Shown here piece after piece: positions 44,141 to 51,098 of a stretch of 64,000 nucleotides of DNA. The position numbers were made by a program, and so were the translations under genes. How positions within the stretch are numbered: position 1 is the stretch's first letter; the number at the start of each line of letters is the position of its first letter. The stretch comes from Robertmurraya andreesenii (GTDB lineage Bacteria > Bacillota > Bacilli > Bacillales > Cytobacillaceae). The notes beneath the pieces were generated by a model. It was not told the origin of the DNA and made no database searches. It saw nothing but the letters and a program-made list of their open reading frames with translations. The DNA is taken from positions 310,001-374,000 of the forward strand of contig NZ_JAUSTU010000001.1 of NCBI RefSeq assembly GCF_030813005.1. The letters are read 5' to 3'.

Positions 44141-44725
44141 ATGGGGAAGTTAGATGAGTTTATCAAAGGTCTTGATAATCCAAACCAAATATCTTTGATG
44201 GATATTCCGGAAATTGATTTATATATGGATCAGGTCATTCAATTATTTGAAAATAAGTTCAAGGACTCGAAAAGAAACGATGAGGAAAAAATTCTCACGA
44301 AAACGATGATTAACAATTACGCAAAAGCGAAATTATTTTTCCCAATCAAGAATAAGAAGTATTCTAAGGAGCATTTGCTGCTGATTAGCTTAATTTATCA
44401 ATTAAAAGGCGCTTTATCGATTAATGATATTAAGGAAACCTTGAACGGGATTAATAAAATGATAACTAATGACAGTTCGTTCCAGCTAGAGGAGCTATAT
44501 AGCAGCTATTTAAGCCTAAATACTACCAACATTGCTAGCTTCCAGGAGCAAATGAGCGAACACATGGATGAGGTCAATAAGGAAGTTGAAAAATTCGAAG
44601 AGGATGCACAAGGATATCTACAAAAAGTACTGCTCATTGCAACGCTTGCTAACATTAGTAACCTGTATCGCAGGGCTGCTGAAAAAATAGTGGATGAGAT
44701 TATAGAAGAGAGGGAATCACAGTGA
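44141..44725 (+). CDS. DUF1836 family protein
   Basis: A 194-aa soluble helical protein. The segment LTKTMINNYAKAKLFFPIKNKKYSKEH (partly shown) is typical of DUF1836 and looks like a MerR-like helix-turn-helix, so DNA binding is possible. The function is unknown. It overlaps the start of the TrhA-type gene by 4 nt (GTGA), so the two are co-translated. Confidence 0.8.
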   Translation: MGKLDEFIKGLDNPNQISLMDIPEIDLYMDQVIQLFENKFKDSKRNDEEKILTKTMINNYAKAKLFFPIKNKKYSKEHLLLISLIYQLKGALSINDIKETLNGINKMITNDSSFQLEELYSSYLSLNTTNIASFQEQMSEHMDEVNKEVEKFEEDAQGYLQKVLLIATLANISNLYRRAAEKIVDEIIEERESQ

Positions 44726-45360
44726 GTGAGACGCATATTTTTACGAAGGGTGAAGAAATTGCCAATGCCATCAGTCACGGAATAGGAGCATTGTTAAGCG
44801 TTGCCGCCCTAGTTTTATTAATTGTGGATGCTGCCGTTCATGGAAATGCATGGCATGTGGTTAGCTTTACGTTGTTTGGTAGCACGATGCTTCTGATGTA
44901 TATTTTTTCAACGATGCTTCACAGCCTTCCAAGCGGAAAAGCAAAGGATGTTTTTGAAATACTGGACCATTCCTCGATTTATTTTTTTATCGCTGGTACG
45001 TATACACCATTTCTCTTTCTTGTAGTAAAAGGCTGGGAAGGGTGGACGATCTTTGGGATTGTCTGGGGGCTTGCGATTGGCGGTACCGTATTTAAATCAT
45101 TTTTTGTTAAAAAATTTGTATTTTATTCCACGTTGTTGTATGTGATCATGGGCTGGCTCATTGTTTTTGCTTGGAAGCCGTTAGTGGAGAATCTCCATCC
45201 AAATGGAATTCTGCTTCTAGTCATCGGTGGTATTTTGTATACGCTTGGCTCTATTTTTTATGTGTGGCGTGGGTTTAAGTATCATCATACCCTTTGGCAT
45301 TTATTTGTTATTGGAGGAAGTGCGGCCCATTTCTTCTGTGTGTTTTTATATCTGGTTTAG
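44722..45360 (+). CDS. trhA: TrhA/hemolysin III family membrane protein, paralogue 1
   Basis: A 212-aa PAQR-superfamily protein with seven helices. Conserved metal-type residues are in NAISHGIGA, STMLHSLPS, LDHSSIYFFIAGTYTPF and LFVIGGSAAHFFCV. TrhA proteins affect membrane fluidity and are related to adiponectin receptors. GTG at 44722 overlaps the DUF1836 gene. A second, diverged copy lies at 48549 on the other strand. Confidence 0.9.
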   Translation: MSETHIFTKGEEIANAISHGIGALLSVAALVLLIVDAAVHGNAWHVVSFTLFGSTMLLMYIFSTMLHSLPSGKAKDVFEILDHSSIYFFIAGTYTPFLFLVVKGWEGWTIFGIVWGLAIGGTVFKSFFVKKFVFYSTLLYVIMGWLIVFAWKPLVENLHPNGILLLVIGGILYTLGSIFYVWRGFKYHHTLWHLFVIGGSAAHFFCVFLYLV

Positions 45361-45540
45361 TTTTCTAAATAAAAATATGAAATAATATGAATCCAAAGAA
45401 AATGAAAGCCATTGTGTAATGAAATCTTCTTCTTTTTCCGGTGGCTTTTTTTCTTCTTAGCCAATCTTAAGTGTATAATGTAGATCATCGATTATTCTCA
45501 TGGACAACCTCGTTCATGGACTTTTTTGGAGGTAATCAAA

Positions 45541-45846
45541 ATGAAATGCAAAATTAACAAAAATGCTGCAAAGGTACTAAAGGAAATGCTTGAAACGGAA
45601 GAGGCCCAAGGAAAGATGATCCGTGTCTATGTTACATATATGCATGGTGACCATGCTCACTATGATCTTAAGCTAGATACCCCAACCGAGCATGACGAAA
45701 TTGTGGAAACCGACAAGGGGATTCAGATTCTTCTTGATAAAAGAGAGGAATTTCTTGATGGAGTTTGGATTAAGTATTTTTATGTTCCCCAGGAGCAATT
45801 TGAAATTACCAACCCATCAAAGGAAGGTCATGGACACCATCATTAA
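45541..45846 (+). CDS. IscA/HesB-fold protein lacking the canonical cysteines
   Basis: A 101-aa protein of the Fe-S biosynthesis fold (KCKINKNAAKVLKEML opening, IRVYVTY, FEITNP). Canonical IscA proteins carry SGCSG and a C-terminal CxC. Here the first site reads YMHGDHAHYD and the tail is GHGHHH with no cysteine. The only cysteine is Cys3. Metal binding by histidine is possible, but classic scaffold function is doubtful. The frame opens at TTG 45526, but GGAGG serves the ATG at 45541. Confidence 0.75.
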   Translation: MKCKINKNAAKVLKEMLETEEAQGKMIRVYVTYMHGDHAHYDLKLDTPTEHDEIVETDKGIQILLDKREEFLDGVWIKYFYVPQEQFEITNPSKEGHGHHH

Positions 45847-45865
45847 TAATGAAGAAATTGAAGCT

Positions 45866-45886
45866 CTTGCGTCTTGCAAGAGCTAT
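45866..45886 (-). terminator. Hairpin terminator of the truncated haemoglobin gene
   Basis: GCTCTTGC pairs with GCAAGAGC around a short loop; the minus strand continues with TTCAATTTCTTC. The hairpin is good but the U-run is interrupted. Confidence 0.5.
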
Positions 45887-46248
45887 TTAAATAGAATATC
45901 ATCTCTTAATGTGCCAATTTTTGCTAATGCTTCATTAATATCCGCCTCATCTACATTGAAATGGGCCAGTGCATCATGAAGATGCCGTACGATGGCATCA
46001 TAGTGCTCAGGTTGAAGATTCATTCCTTTATGTGCTTTCGCCATCGATGTACCAGTGTACTGATTAGGCCCACCTAAAGCAAAGCTAATAAATTTCGTTT
46101 GATGTTTCCTTTGTTTCTCCATATCAGTATTTTCGAAGAACTTATTTACTGTTGGATCCTTGAGAACCAATTCCTCATAAAAGTAATCTACAACCTTTTC
46201 AATTGCTTCCGATCCGCCAACTTTGCCATAAAGGGTTTGTTCAGCCAT
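45883..46248 (-). CDS. Group I truncated haemoglobin
   Basis: A 121-aa 2-on-2 globin of the TrHbN group. The haem ligand is His73 in MAKAHKGMNL. FFENTDMEKQRKHQTKF and the Gly-rich turn ALGGPNQYTG fit the group. These proteins bind oxygen and NO and can oxidise NO. With hmp and nsrR in the same window a role in NO defence is plausible, though no NsrR box was found upstream. AAGGAGAAG precedes the ATG. A hairpin at 45866-45886 probably ends transcription. Confidence 0.92.
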   Translation of the reverse strand: MAEQTLYGKVGGSEAIEKVVDYFYEELVLKDPTVNKFFENTDMEKQRKHQTKFISFALGGPNQYTGTSMAKAHKGMNLQPEHYDAIVRHLHDALAHFNVDEADINEALAKIGTLRDDILFK

Positions 46249-46562
46249 GTTATCTTCTCCTTTTGTTTGTCCTTATGCTTCTTCAAACTTCAAACACAAA
46301 CTATGTTGTTGCAATCCTGCTGTTTTCCTATGCAAACAATAATTGTGACTTTATGGAAGAAATAATCGGAGGGGAGTGATTAAATAAATGAGCAACTGTG
46401 AAACCAATCATGTCTCTTCGGTTGGTTTTTTGTTTGGAAGAACAAAAAATTCTTAAACACTTCTGAAAATACGTCTTAAGTCTTAGATTCAATTACATTC
46501 ACGGTCTATATAAAACCCTACAAATTTTGGTATGATTACAGTATAGAAATCTGAGTGATGTT
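46249..46562. other. Intergenic region with an orphan hairpin
   Basis: More than 300 bases with no convincing gene. AACCAA and TTGGTT (about 46401-46426), followed by TTTTTTG, form a terminator-like hairpin that follows no annotated plus-strand gene. A 22-codon frame begins at 46388 (MSNCETNHVSS) but has only a distant ribosome binding site. The hairpin may end a short unknown transcript. Confidence 0.45.
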
Positions 46563-46589
46563 TGAAACATTTATGAACGGAAATCCGTA
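46563..46589 (+). promoter_or_regulatory. Sigma-W-type promoter of xpaC-telA
   Basis: TGAAAC (46563-46568) and CGTA (46586-46589) with a 17-bp spacer match the ECF sigma-W form TGAAAC-N16/17-CGTA. In B. subtilis the homologous xpaC-yaaN operon belongs to the sigma-W regulon. The ATG of xpaC lies 35 bp downstream. Confidence 0.75.
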
Positions 46590-46624
46590 TGACATATGAG
46601 GATTAATGTTAGGAGTCGATAAGA

Positions 46625-47281
46625 ATGAATCCATTTATCTCTTTTGTTTTGCGAACGTTATTGGCGATTCCAACGGCTGGTTTTGTCTGGTTAATTAGCT
46701 TTTTTGCTTTTGACCAAACCCTTTTGTTATCCACTGTTTTTTCAATTTTTAGTGGTGGGCTGATGTATTATTCTGCAAAGGCCGTGATGAAGCATCGCTT
46801 TATTAAGAGTCAAGGGCTTTCCAGAAAAGAATATAAATATATTGAGACAAATTTGGATGAGGCCAAGCAAAAAATTGAACGGCTGAACAAAGCGTTATTT
46901 TCCATCAAGCAACTGACTGCACTGAAACAAAACATGGAGATTCTTCGTATTTCCCGAAAAATATACCGGATTACGAAAAAAGAACCGAAACGATTTTATC
47001 TGGCTGAGAAGTTTTATTTTTATCATCTGGATTCTTATGTAGAACTAGCAGAAAAATATTCCTTTTTGGCAGCTCAGCCGACAAGAAATCGTGAGCTGAA
47101 CCAATCGTTAAAGGATACGAGGAGAACCTTAGATGAAATGAGATATGCTTTGGAGAAGGATTTGGATATGGTTCTCTCCAATGATCTCGATGAGCTACAG
47201 TTCGAACTAGATGTGGCAAGGAAAAATATCGATACCTTTCGACATTCTGAATTTCTTGATGAAAGTAGGAGACTTAAATGA
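46625..47281 (+). CDS. xpaC: XpaC family membrane protein
   Basis: A 218-aa protein. Two N-terminal helices (about residues 8-28 and 34-50) precede a long helical, charged cytoplasmic domain (KYIETNLDEAKQKIERLNKAL). It is annotated in Bacillus as the 5-bromo-4-chloroindolyl phosphate hydrolysis protein, but a hydrolase fold is not visible. It pairs with telA, whose start overlaps its stop by 4 nt. Probably an envelope-stress protein under sigma-W. Confidence 0.85.
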   Translation: MNPFISFVLRTLLAIPTAGFVWLISFFAFDQTLLLSTVFSIFSGGLMYYSAKAVMKHRFIKSQGLSRKEYKYIETNLDEAKQKIERLNKALFSIKQLTALKQNMEILRISRKIYRITKKEPKRFYLAEKFYFYHLDSYVELAEKYSFLAAQPTRNRELNQSLKDTRRTLDEMRYALEKDLDMVLSNDLDELQFELDVARKNIDTFRHSEFLDESRRLK

Positions 47282-48450
47282 GTGATAAAAACGAATCCCT
47301 TTATGGAAATACAACCGGTGTCTTTGATGATTTGCTTGCCAATCCATTTGGTGAAGAAAAGCCAAAGACCGAAGTTTTTCAAGCAACCGAGCAGAAACCA
47401 GTAAAGCTCATAGATGTCATCCCGGAAGAAAATCGGGCAAAGGCCTACCAGCTGGCAGAACAAATTGATCCGAAAAATCATGAAGCAATGATTTCTTATG
47501 GATCTCAGGCTCAAGGGAAGCTATTGTCGTTTTCTCATACGATGCTTGAGCATGTTCAAAAGCAGGATGTCGGGGAAGTTGGGGAGATTATTAGCAATCT
47601 CATGAAAAAGCTGAACAGCGTTAACCCTGATGATCTAAAGCCTGAGAAGCCATCTTTTTTATCAAAGATGTTTGGCAAAATCTCTTCAACTGTTCAAGAG
47701 GTGTTATCCCGCTATCAGAAGACGGGTGCGCAAATTGACCGTATCAGTGTGCAGCTTGAACGAAGCAAGAACACGCTTCTGAGTGATATTCATTATTTAG
47801 AGAAGCTATATGATAACAATAAGGATTATTTCAATGCGTTAAATGTCTACATCGCTGCTGGTGAAATAAAGCTTGAGGAATTGTATGAGAAGACGATCCC
47901 TGAGCTAAAAAAGGCTGCAGAAGCCACGGGCGATCAAATGAAAGTCCAAGAAGTGAACGATATGATTCAGTTTGCTGACCGTTTGGACAAACGTCTGTAC
48001 GACCTGAAATTAAGCCGGGAAATTACTATTCAAAGTGCACCACAAATCCGTCTGATTCAAAATACAAACCAGGCATTGGTCGAAAAGATCCAATCTTCTA
48101 TTCTAACGGCAATTCCTTTGTGGAAAAATCAGGTGGCGATTGCTTTAACCTTAATCAGACAGCGTCATGCGGTCGAAGCGCAAAAACAGGTGTCTAAGAC
48201 GACGAATGAACTATTGCTTCGAAATGCAGAAATGCTCAAGGCTAATACGATCGAAACAGCGCGGGAAAATGAGAGAGGACTAGTTGACATCGAAACCCTG
48301 AAAAAGACACAGGAAAATCTGATTTCGACACTTGAAGAGACGATGCGTATTCAAGAGGAAGGACGTCACAAACGTCGCCAGGCAGAATACGAGCTTGCTG
48401 CGATGGAAAATAATTTAAAGCAAAAGCTCCTCATGATTAAAGGGGAGTAG
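47278..48450 (+). CDS. telA: TelA/YaaN family toxic anion resistance protein
   Basis: A 390-aa helical protein of the tellurite-resistance TelA family (KLIDVIPEENRAKAYQLAEQ, QIDRISVQLERSKNTLLSDI, YIAAGEIKLEEL, PLWKNQVAIALTL). No membrane helix is present. Proteins of this family confer tolerance to tellurite or antimicrobial compounds by an unknown route. The gene overlaps xpaC by 4 nt and ends before a strong terminator. Confidence 0.88.
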   Translation: MSDKNESLYGNTTGVFDDLLANPFGEEKPKTEVFQATEQKPVKLIDVIPEENRAKAYQLAEQIDPKNHEAMISYGSQAQGKLLSFSHTMLEHVQKQDVGEVGEIISNLMKKLNSVNPDDLKPEKPSFLSKMFGKISSTVQEVLSRYQKTGAQIDRISVQLERSKNTLLSDIHYLEKLYDNNKDYFNALNVYIAAGEIKLEELYEKTIPELKKAAEATGDQMKVQEVNDMIQFADRLDKRLYDLKLSREITIQSAPQIRLIQNTNQALVEKIQSSILTAIPLWKNQVAIALTLIRQRHAVEAQKQVSKTTNELLLRNAEMLKANTIETARENERGLVDIETLKKTQENLISTLEETMRIQEEGRHKRRQAEYELAAMENNLKQKLLMIKGE

Positions 48451-48456
48451 AAATAT

Positions 48457-48500
48457 AAACAGGTGTTGATTCTCATAGGAGAGTCAGCACCTGTTTTCGT
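48457..48500 (+). terminator. Rho-independent terminator
   Basis: AAACAGGTGTTGA pairs with TCAGCACCTGTTT, followed by TTCGTTT. Confidence 0.85.
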
Positions 48501-48548
48501 TTATTATAGGTAATTTTGTTAGTACCTGCTTTTTCAACGGTTTTCAAT

Positions 48549-49193
48549 TTAAAGGACATACATATACACACAAAGAAAGTGAGCGGTTGTACCAAGCATG
48601 ATGAAAATATGGAAAATTTCATGAAACCCCATATGTTTGGATTTTAGAAAATTGGGTTTTGCTGCGTAAATGATTCCCCCCACGGTATAAAGTATCCCTC
48701 CCAGTACGAGTAGGAATAATCCAGTTGAGCTTAATACCTTGGACAACGGGGAGGCGACAAAAATAACCATCCAACCCATCAATATATAAATGGAAGTTGA
48801 AAGCCATCTAGGGCAGTGAAACCAAACCATTTTAAAAAGCACGCCAGTTAAAGCTACAAAAACGATGATTGAAAATAACAACCAGCCAGTCATGCCATTC
48901 AAGCTAATCAGGCAAAATGGGGTATAGGTTCCAGCAATTAGGATAAAAATCATGGAATGGTCCAACTTTCGCAAGAAGGCAATCACCTTGTCCCTCGCGA
49001 TGACCATATGATATGTCGCTGATGCTGAGTAGAGAAGGATCATGCTTACCCCAAACACAATCACAGCGGTGATGGAAAGAGCTGATTCTGTAGTGATTGC
49101 TGCCTTAATGACCATAGCTAAAAGTGCCACAAAGGATAAGATTGCTCCACTTAAATGTGTCAAACCATTAATGGGTTCACGGATGTACTTCAT
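48549..49193 (-). CDS. TrhA/hemolysin III family membrane protein, paralogue 2
   Basis: A 214-aa seven-helix PAQR-superfamily protein with the same histidine-containing motifs as paralogue 1: GLTHLSGAILSF, SATYHMVI, LDHSMIFILIAGTYTPF and FHIFIMLGTTAHFLCV. The two diverge clearly in sequence. The frame opens at 49268, but GGAGG serves the ATG at 49193. It is monocistronic, convergent with telA. Confidence 0.9.
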   Translation of the reverse strand: MKYIREPINGLTHLSGAILSFVALLAMVIKAAITTESALSITAVIVFGVSMILLYSASATYHMVIARDKVIAFLRKLDHSMIFILIAGTYTPFCLISLNGMTGWLLFSIIVFVALTGVLFKMVWFHCPRWLSTSIYILMGWMVIFVASPLSKVLSSTGLFLLVLGGILYTVGGIIYAAKPNFLKSKHMGFHEIFHIFIMLGTTAHFLCVYMYVL

Positions 49194-49320
49194 TTTCATA
49201 CCTCCATACTTTAATATGTAGTTTTGATAACTATTTATAATAATACGGTAACGATTAATAGTAGTCAATAAAAAAAGACCGAGTTGGTCTTTTAATGTGG
49301 AAAGATGTGTATGAGAACAC

Positions 49321-49596
49321 CTATGAGCTTTTCACCCCATAAAGAATCAGGCCGACTCCACAAATGATCCAAAGCATTTTTGTCAGAGATACCTTTTCAG
49401 CTACCCCGAAGAGTCCAATTGTCGTTGTAAGTATAAGAATGATCGGACCAATTAATGCCAAGGAGCTATTGATGATTAAGGCTTTCTCCACTTCATTTAC
49501 CTTCAAAAATAAAAAGGCAGCAAAAATTTCAATACTACCAGATAACATTCTTAACAAGGCCATCCCGATAATTGCTTTTTCAAGGAATTGAAACAT
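49321..49596 (-). CDS. YqhV family (DUF2619) small membrane protein
   Basis: A 91-aa protein with three helices. The pattern MALLRMLSGSIEIFAAFLFLKVNEVEKALIINS (partly shown) and LIGPIILILTTTIGL match B. subtilis YqhV. The function is unknown; YqhV is found in spore-formers near spoIIIA genes, which are not here. GGGGGAGG serves the ATG at 49596, inside a longer frame. Confidence 0.8.
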   Translation of the reverse strand: MFQFLEKAIIGMALLRMLSGSIEIFAAFLFLKVNEVEKALIINSSLALIGPIILILTTTIGLFGVAEKVSLTKMLWIICGVGLILYGVKSS

Positions 49597-49703
49597 AGTG
49601 ACCTCCCCCTTATTTTTCACCATTCTATTCTATGCTTGTACCCCACGGAGAAGGACAAGTTTTTTTGGAAAGGTCTCAAACGGACTACCTAATAAGCCCA
49701 TCC

Positions 49704-49728
49704 ACCTTGACGATAGGTCGCATAGGAT
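49704..49728 (+). promoter_or_regulatory. Putative sigma-K promoter of tgl
   Basis: GTCGCATAGGATGA (49718-49731) contains CATANNNT; AC lies at 49704-49705. The core is identical to that upstream of the cupin gene at 8333. tgl is sigma-K dependent in B. subtilis. Confidence 0.65.
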
Positions 49729-49760
49729 GAAAGAAAAAGAGTATTGGAGTGCTGCCCAAA

Positions 49761-50483
49761 ATGATTATTATGATGGGTACTTTATTAGAGAAAAAAGCGC
49801 CGGCGAATCTTCCTGAAACGGAAGCCAATATATACGAGGAACTGCAAAAAAGTGACCTCCCCCATTATTATCGATCTTGGCAAAGCTTAAACTTTGAACT
49901 GCTATTAAGAAGGAATATTATCGAATCGGCGAAAGAGCTGGCTAAGAGTGGGGCAGAATTCACTGTTTTTTATAATTCGAAGTTTAACGAACAATTTTGG
50001 ACAAAGACGTATAGAGGCTACCGATTGAAGCCATTTGCCAAACCGTCTGAAGCCATCGAGGATATTTTCAAAAATGGAAAAAAATATGGGTTTGAATGCT
50101 CCACTGCCATTGTCATTATCTATTATTATGCTGTTCTAAAATCTATCAACCCGTCGGCATTTAATCAACTATTTCAAAATTTGTTGGTTTGGGATTGGAG
50201 CTATGATGAGGATTTAAGAATAATTACCAAAGTAGGGACTGAATTTATTCCTGGAGATGTTTTGTACTTTCATAATCCCGATTTTCTCCACCCTGTTTGG
50301 ATAGGTGAAAATGCAGTGTACTTGGGAAGGAATCAGTATTTTGGACATGGAATAGGGATAAGAACGAAGGAAGAGATGATTAAAGCGCTGAACACATTGA
50401 GAAAACCAAATGCCAAGAAATCCGCCTATTTATTATCCCAGTACAGTAGGTTGGATTTTGATTATTTGTCTCGATTTGCATAG
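49761..50483 (+). CDS. tgl: Spore coat protein-glutamine gamma-glutamyltransferase (transglutaminase)
   Basis: A 240-aa enzyme that cross-links coat proteins through Gln-Lys isopeptide bonds late in sporulation. The catalytic Cys113 lies in FECSTAIVIIYY, the motif of B. subtilis Tgl (Cys116). FGHGIGI and the SAYLLSQYSRLD end also match. The frame opens at GTG 49749, but the ATG at 49761 gives MIIMMGTLL, like the B. subtilis MIIVSGQLL start. A sigma-K-type promoter lies just upstream. Confidence 0.93.
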   Translation: MIIMMGTLLEKKAPANLPETEANIYEELQKSDLPHYYRSWQSLNFELLLRRNIIESAKELAKSGAEFTVFYNSKFNEQFWTKTYRGYRLKPFAKPSEAIEDIFKNGKKYGFECSTAIVIIYYYAVLKSINPSAFNQLFQNLLVWDWSYDEDLRIITKVGTEFIPGDVLYFHNPDFLHPVWIGENAVYLGRNQYFGHGIGIRTKEEMIKALNTLRKPNAKKSAYLLSQYSRLDFDYLSRFA

Positions 50484-50573
50484 TTGATCGTCCTGAAAAA
50501 TGTGCGTTTGTCTATTCCCGATTCCACATTCGCTGAATAGGATATATTGACTCACAATAAGGAGGTCTAAAAT

Positions 50574-50678
50574 ATGTCAGATGGATATGGATATGGCGGC
50601 GGATTTGCCCTAGTAGTAGTACTGTTTATTTTATTAATTATAATCGGTGCTTCTTGGGGTTACGGCGGATTTTACTAA
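50574..50678 (+). CDS. YjcZ-family sporulation mini-protein
   Basis: A 34-aa protein. A Gly/Tyr-rich start (MSDGYGYGGG) precedes a single hydrophobic helix (FALVVVLFILLIIIGASW). It has an excellent AGGAGG site. Such proteins are common in spore-formers. It is followed 27 bp later by a close relative. Confidence 0.88.
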   Translation: MSDGYGYGGGFALVVVLFILLIIIGASWGYGGFY

Positions 50679-50705
50679 AAAACTCATGTTAAAGGAGGGG
50701 ATATA

Positions 50706-50849
50706 ATGCCATTCGGTTATGGATATGGAGGCTTTGGTGGCTACGGCTTTGGTGGTTGCGGTGGCTTCGGATACGGCGGAGGCTTCGCTTTAATTGTCGT
50801 ACTCTTCATTCTCTTAATTATTGTCGGAGCTGCATGCTTTAAGTGGTAA
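50706..50849 (+). CDS. YjcZ-family sporulation mini-protein
   Basis: A 47-aa protein beginning with a Gly/Tyr/Phe-rich block (MPFGYGYGGFGGYGFGG), followed by a helix FALIVVLFILLIIVGAAC almost identical to that of the preceding mini-protein. AAAGGAGGGG precedes the ATG. The pair looks like a tandem duplication with a growing Gly-rich head. Confidence 0.88.
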   Translation: MPFGYGYGGFGGYGFGGCGGFGYGGGFALIVVLFILLIIVGAACFKW

Positions 50850-50853
50850 TTAG

Positions 50854-50872
50854 AAAAGCGGAAGCGCTGGAC
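50854..50872 (+). repeat. Fragment of a Bacillaceae intergenic repeat
   Basis: GAAAAGCGGAAGCGCTGGA resembles the start of an intergenic repeat often seen in Bacillaceae (GAAAAGCGGAAGCGCC). Only this core is recognisable here. Confidence 0.35.
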
Positions 50873-51014
50873 CAAGACAGTTCTCTAAGCAAAAGGAGAT
50901 TTTAGATTTTTCGGACTGTAGGAAAGTGGGGGAAACCCTGCTTTCTTTGTGTGATCGTATTTATTTTTTGTTCAAAACAATCATGTTTAAGAGCTACATA
51001 AAAGGGTGAGAATT

Positions 51015-51023
51015 TGTTATAAT
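51015..51023 (+). promoter_or_regulatory. Extended -10 promoter of prfC
   Basis: TGTTATAAT at 51015-51023 has TGN plus a perfect TATAAT. A weak TACATA lies 17 bp upstream. Confidence 0.6.
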
Positions 51024-51098
51024 ATAGCGTCGCAAGTTTTTTTGAAGAGCTAACAAACATCGTTAAGAAATGAATAGATGGAAAGGATACAACTATTT

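Noticed and set aside
50521..50573. Sigma-K promoter before the first YjcZ gene
   Set aside because: GAATAGGATA resembles the core at 8337, but the key C is missing and no AC lies at the right distance.
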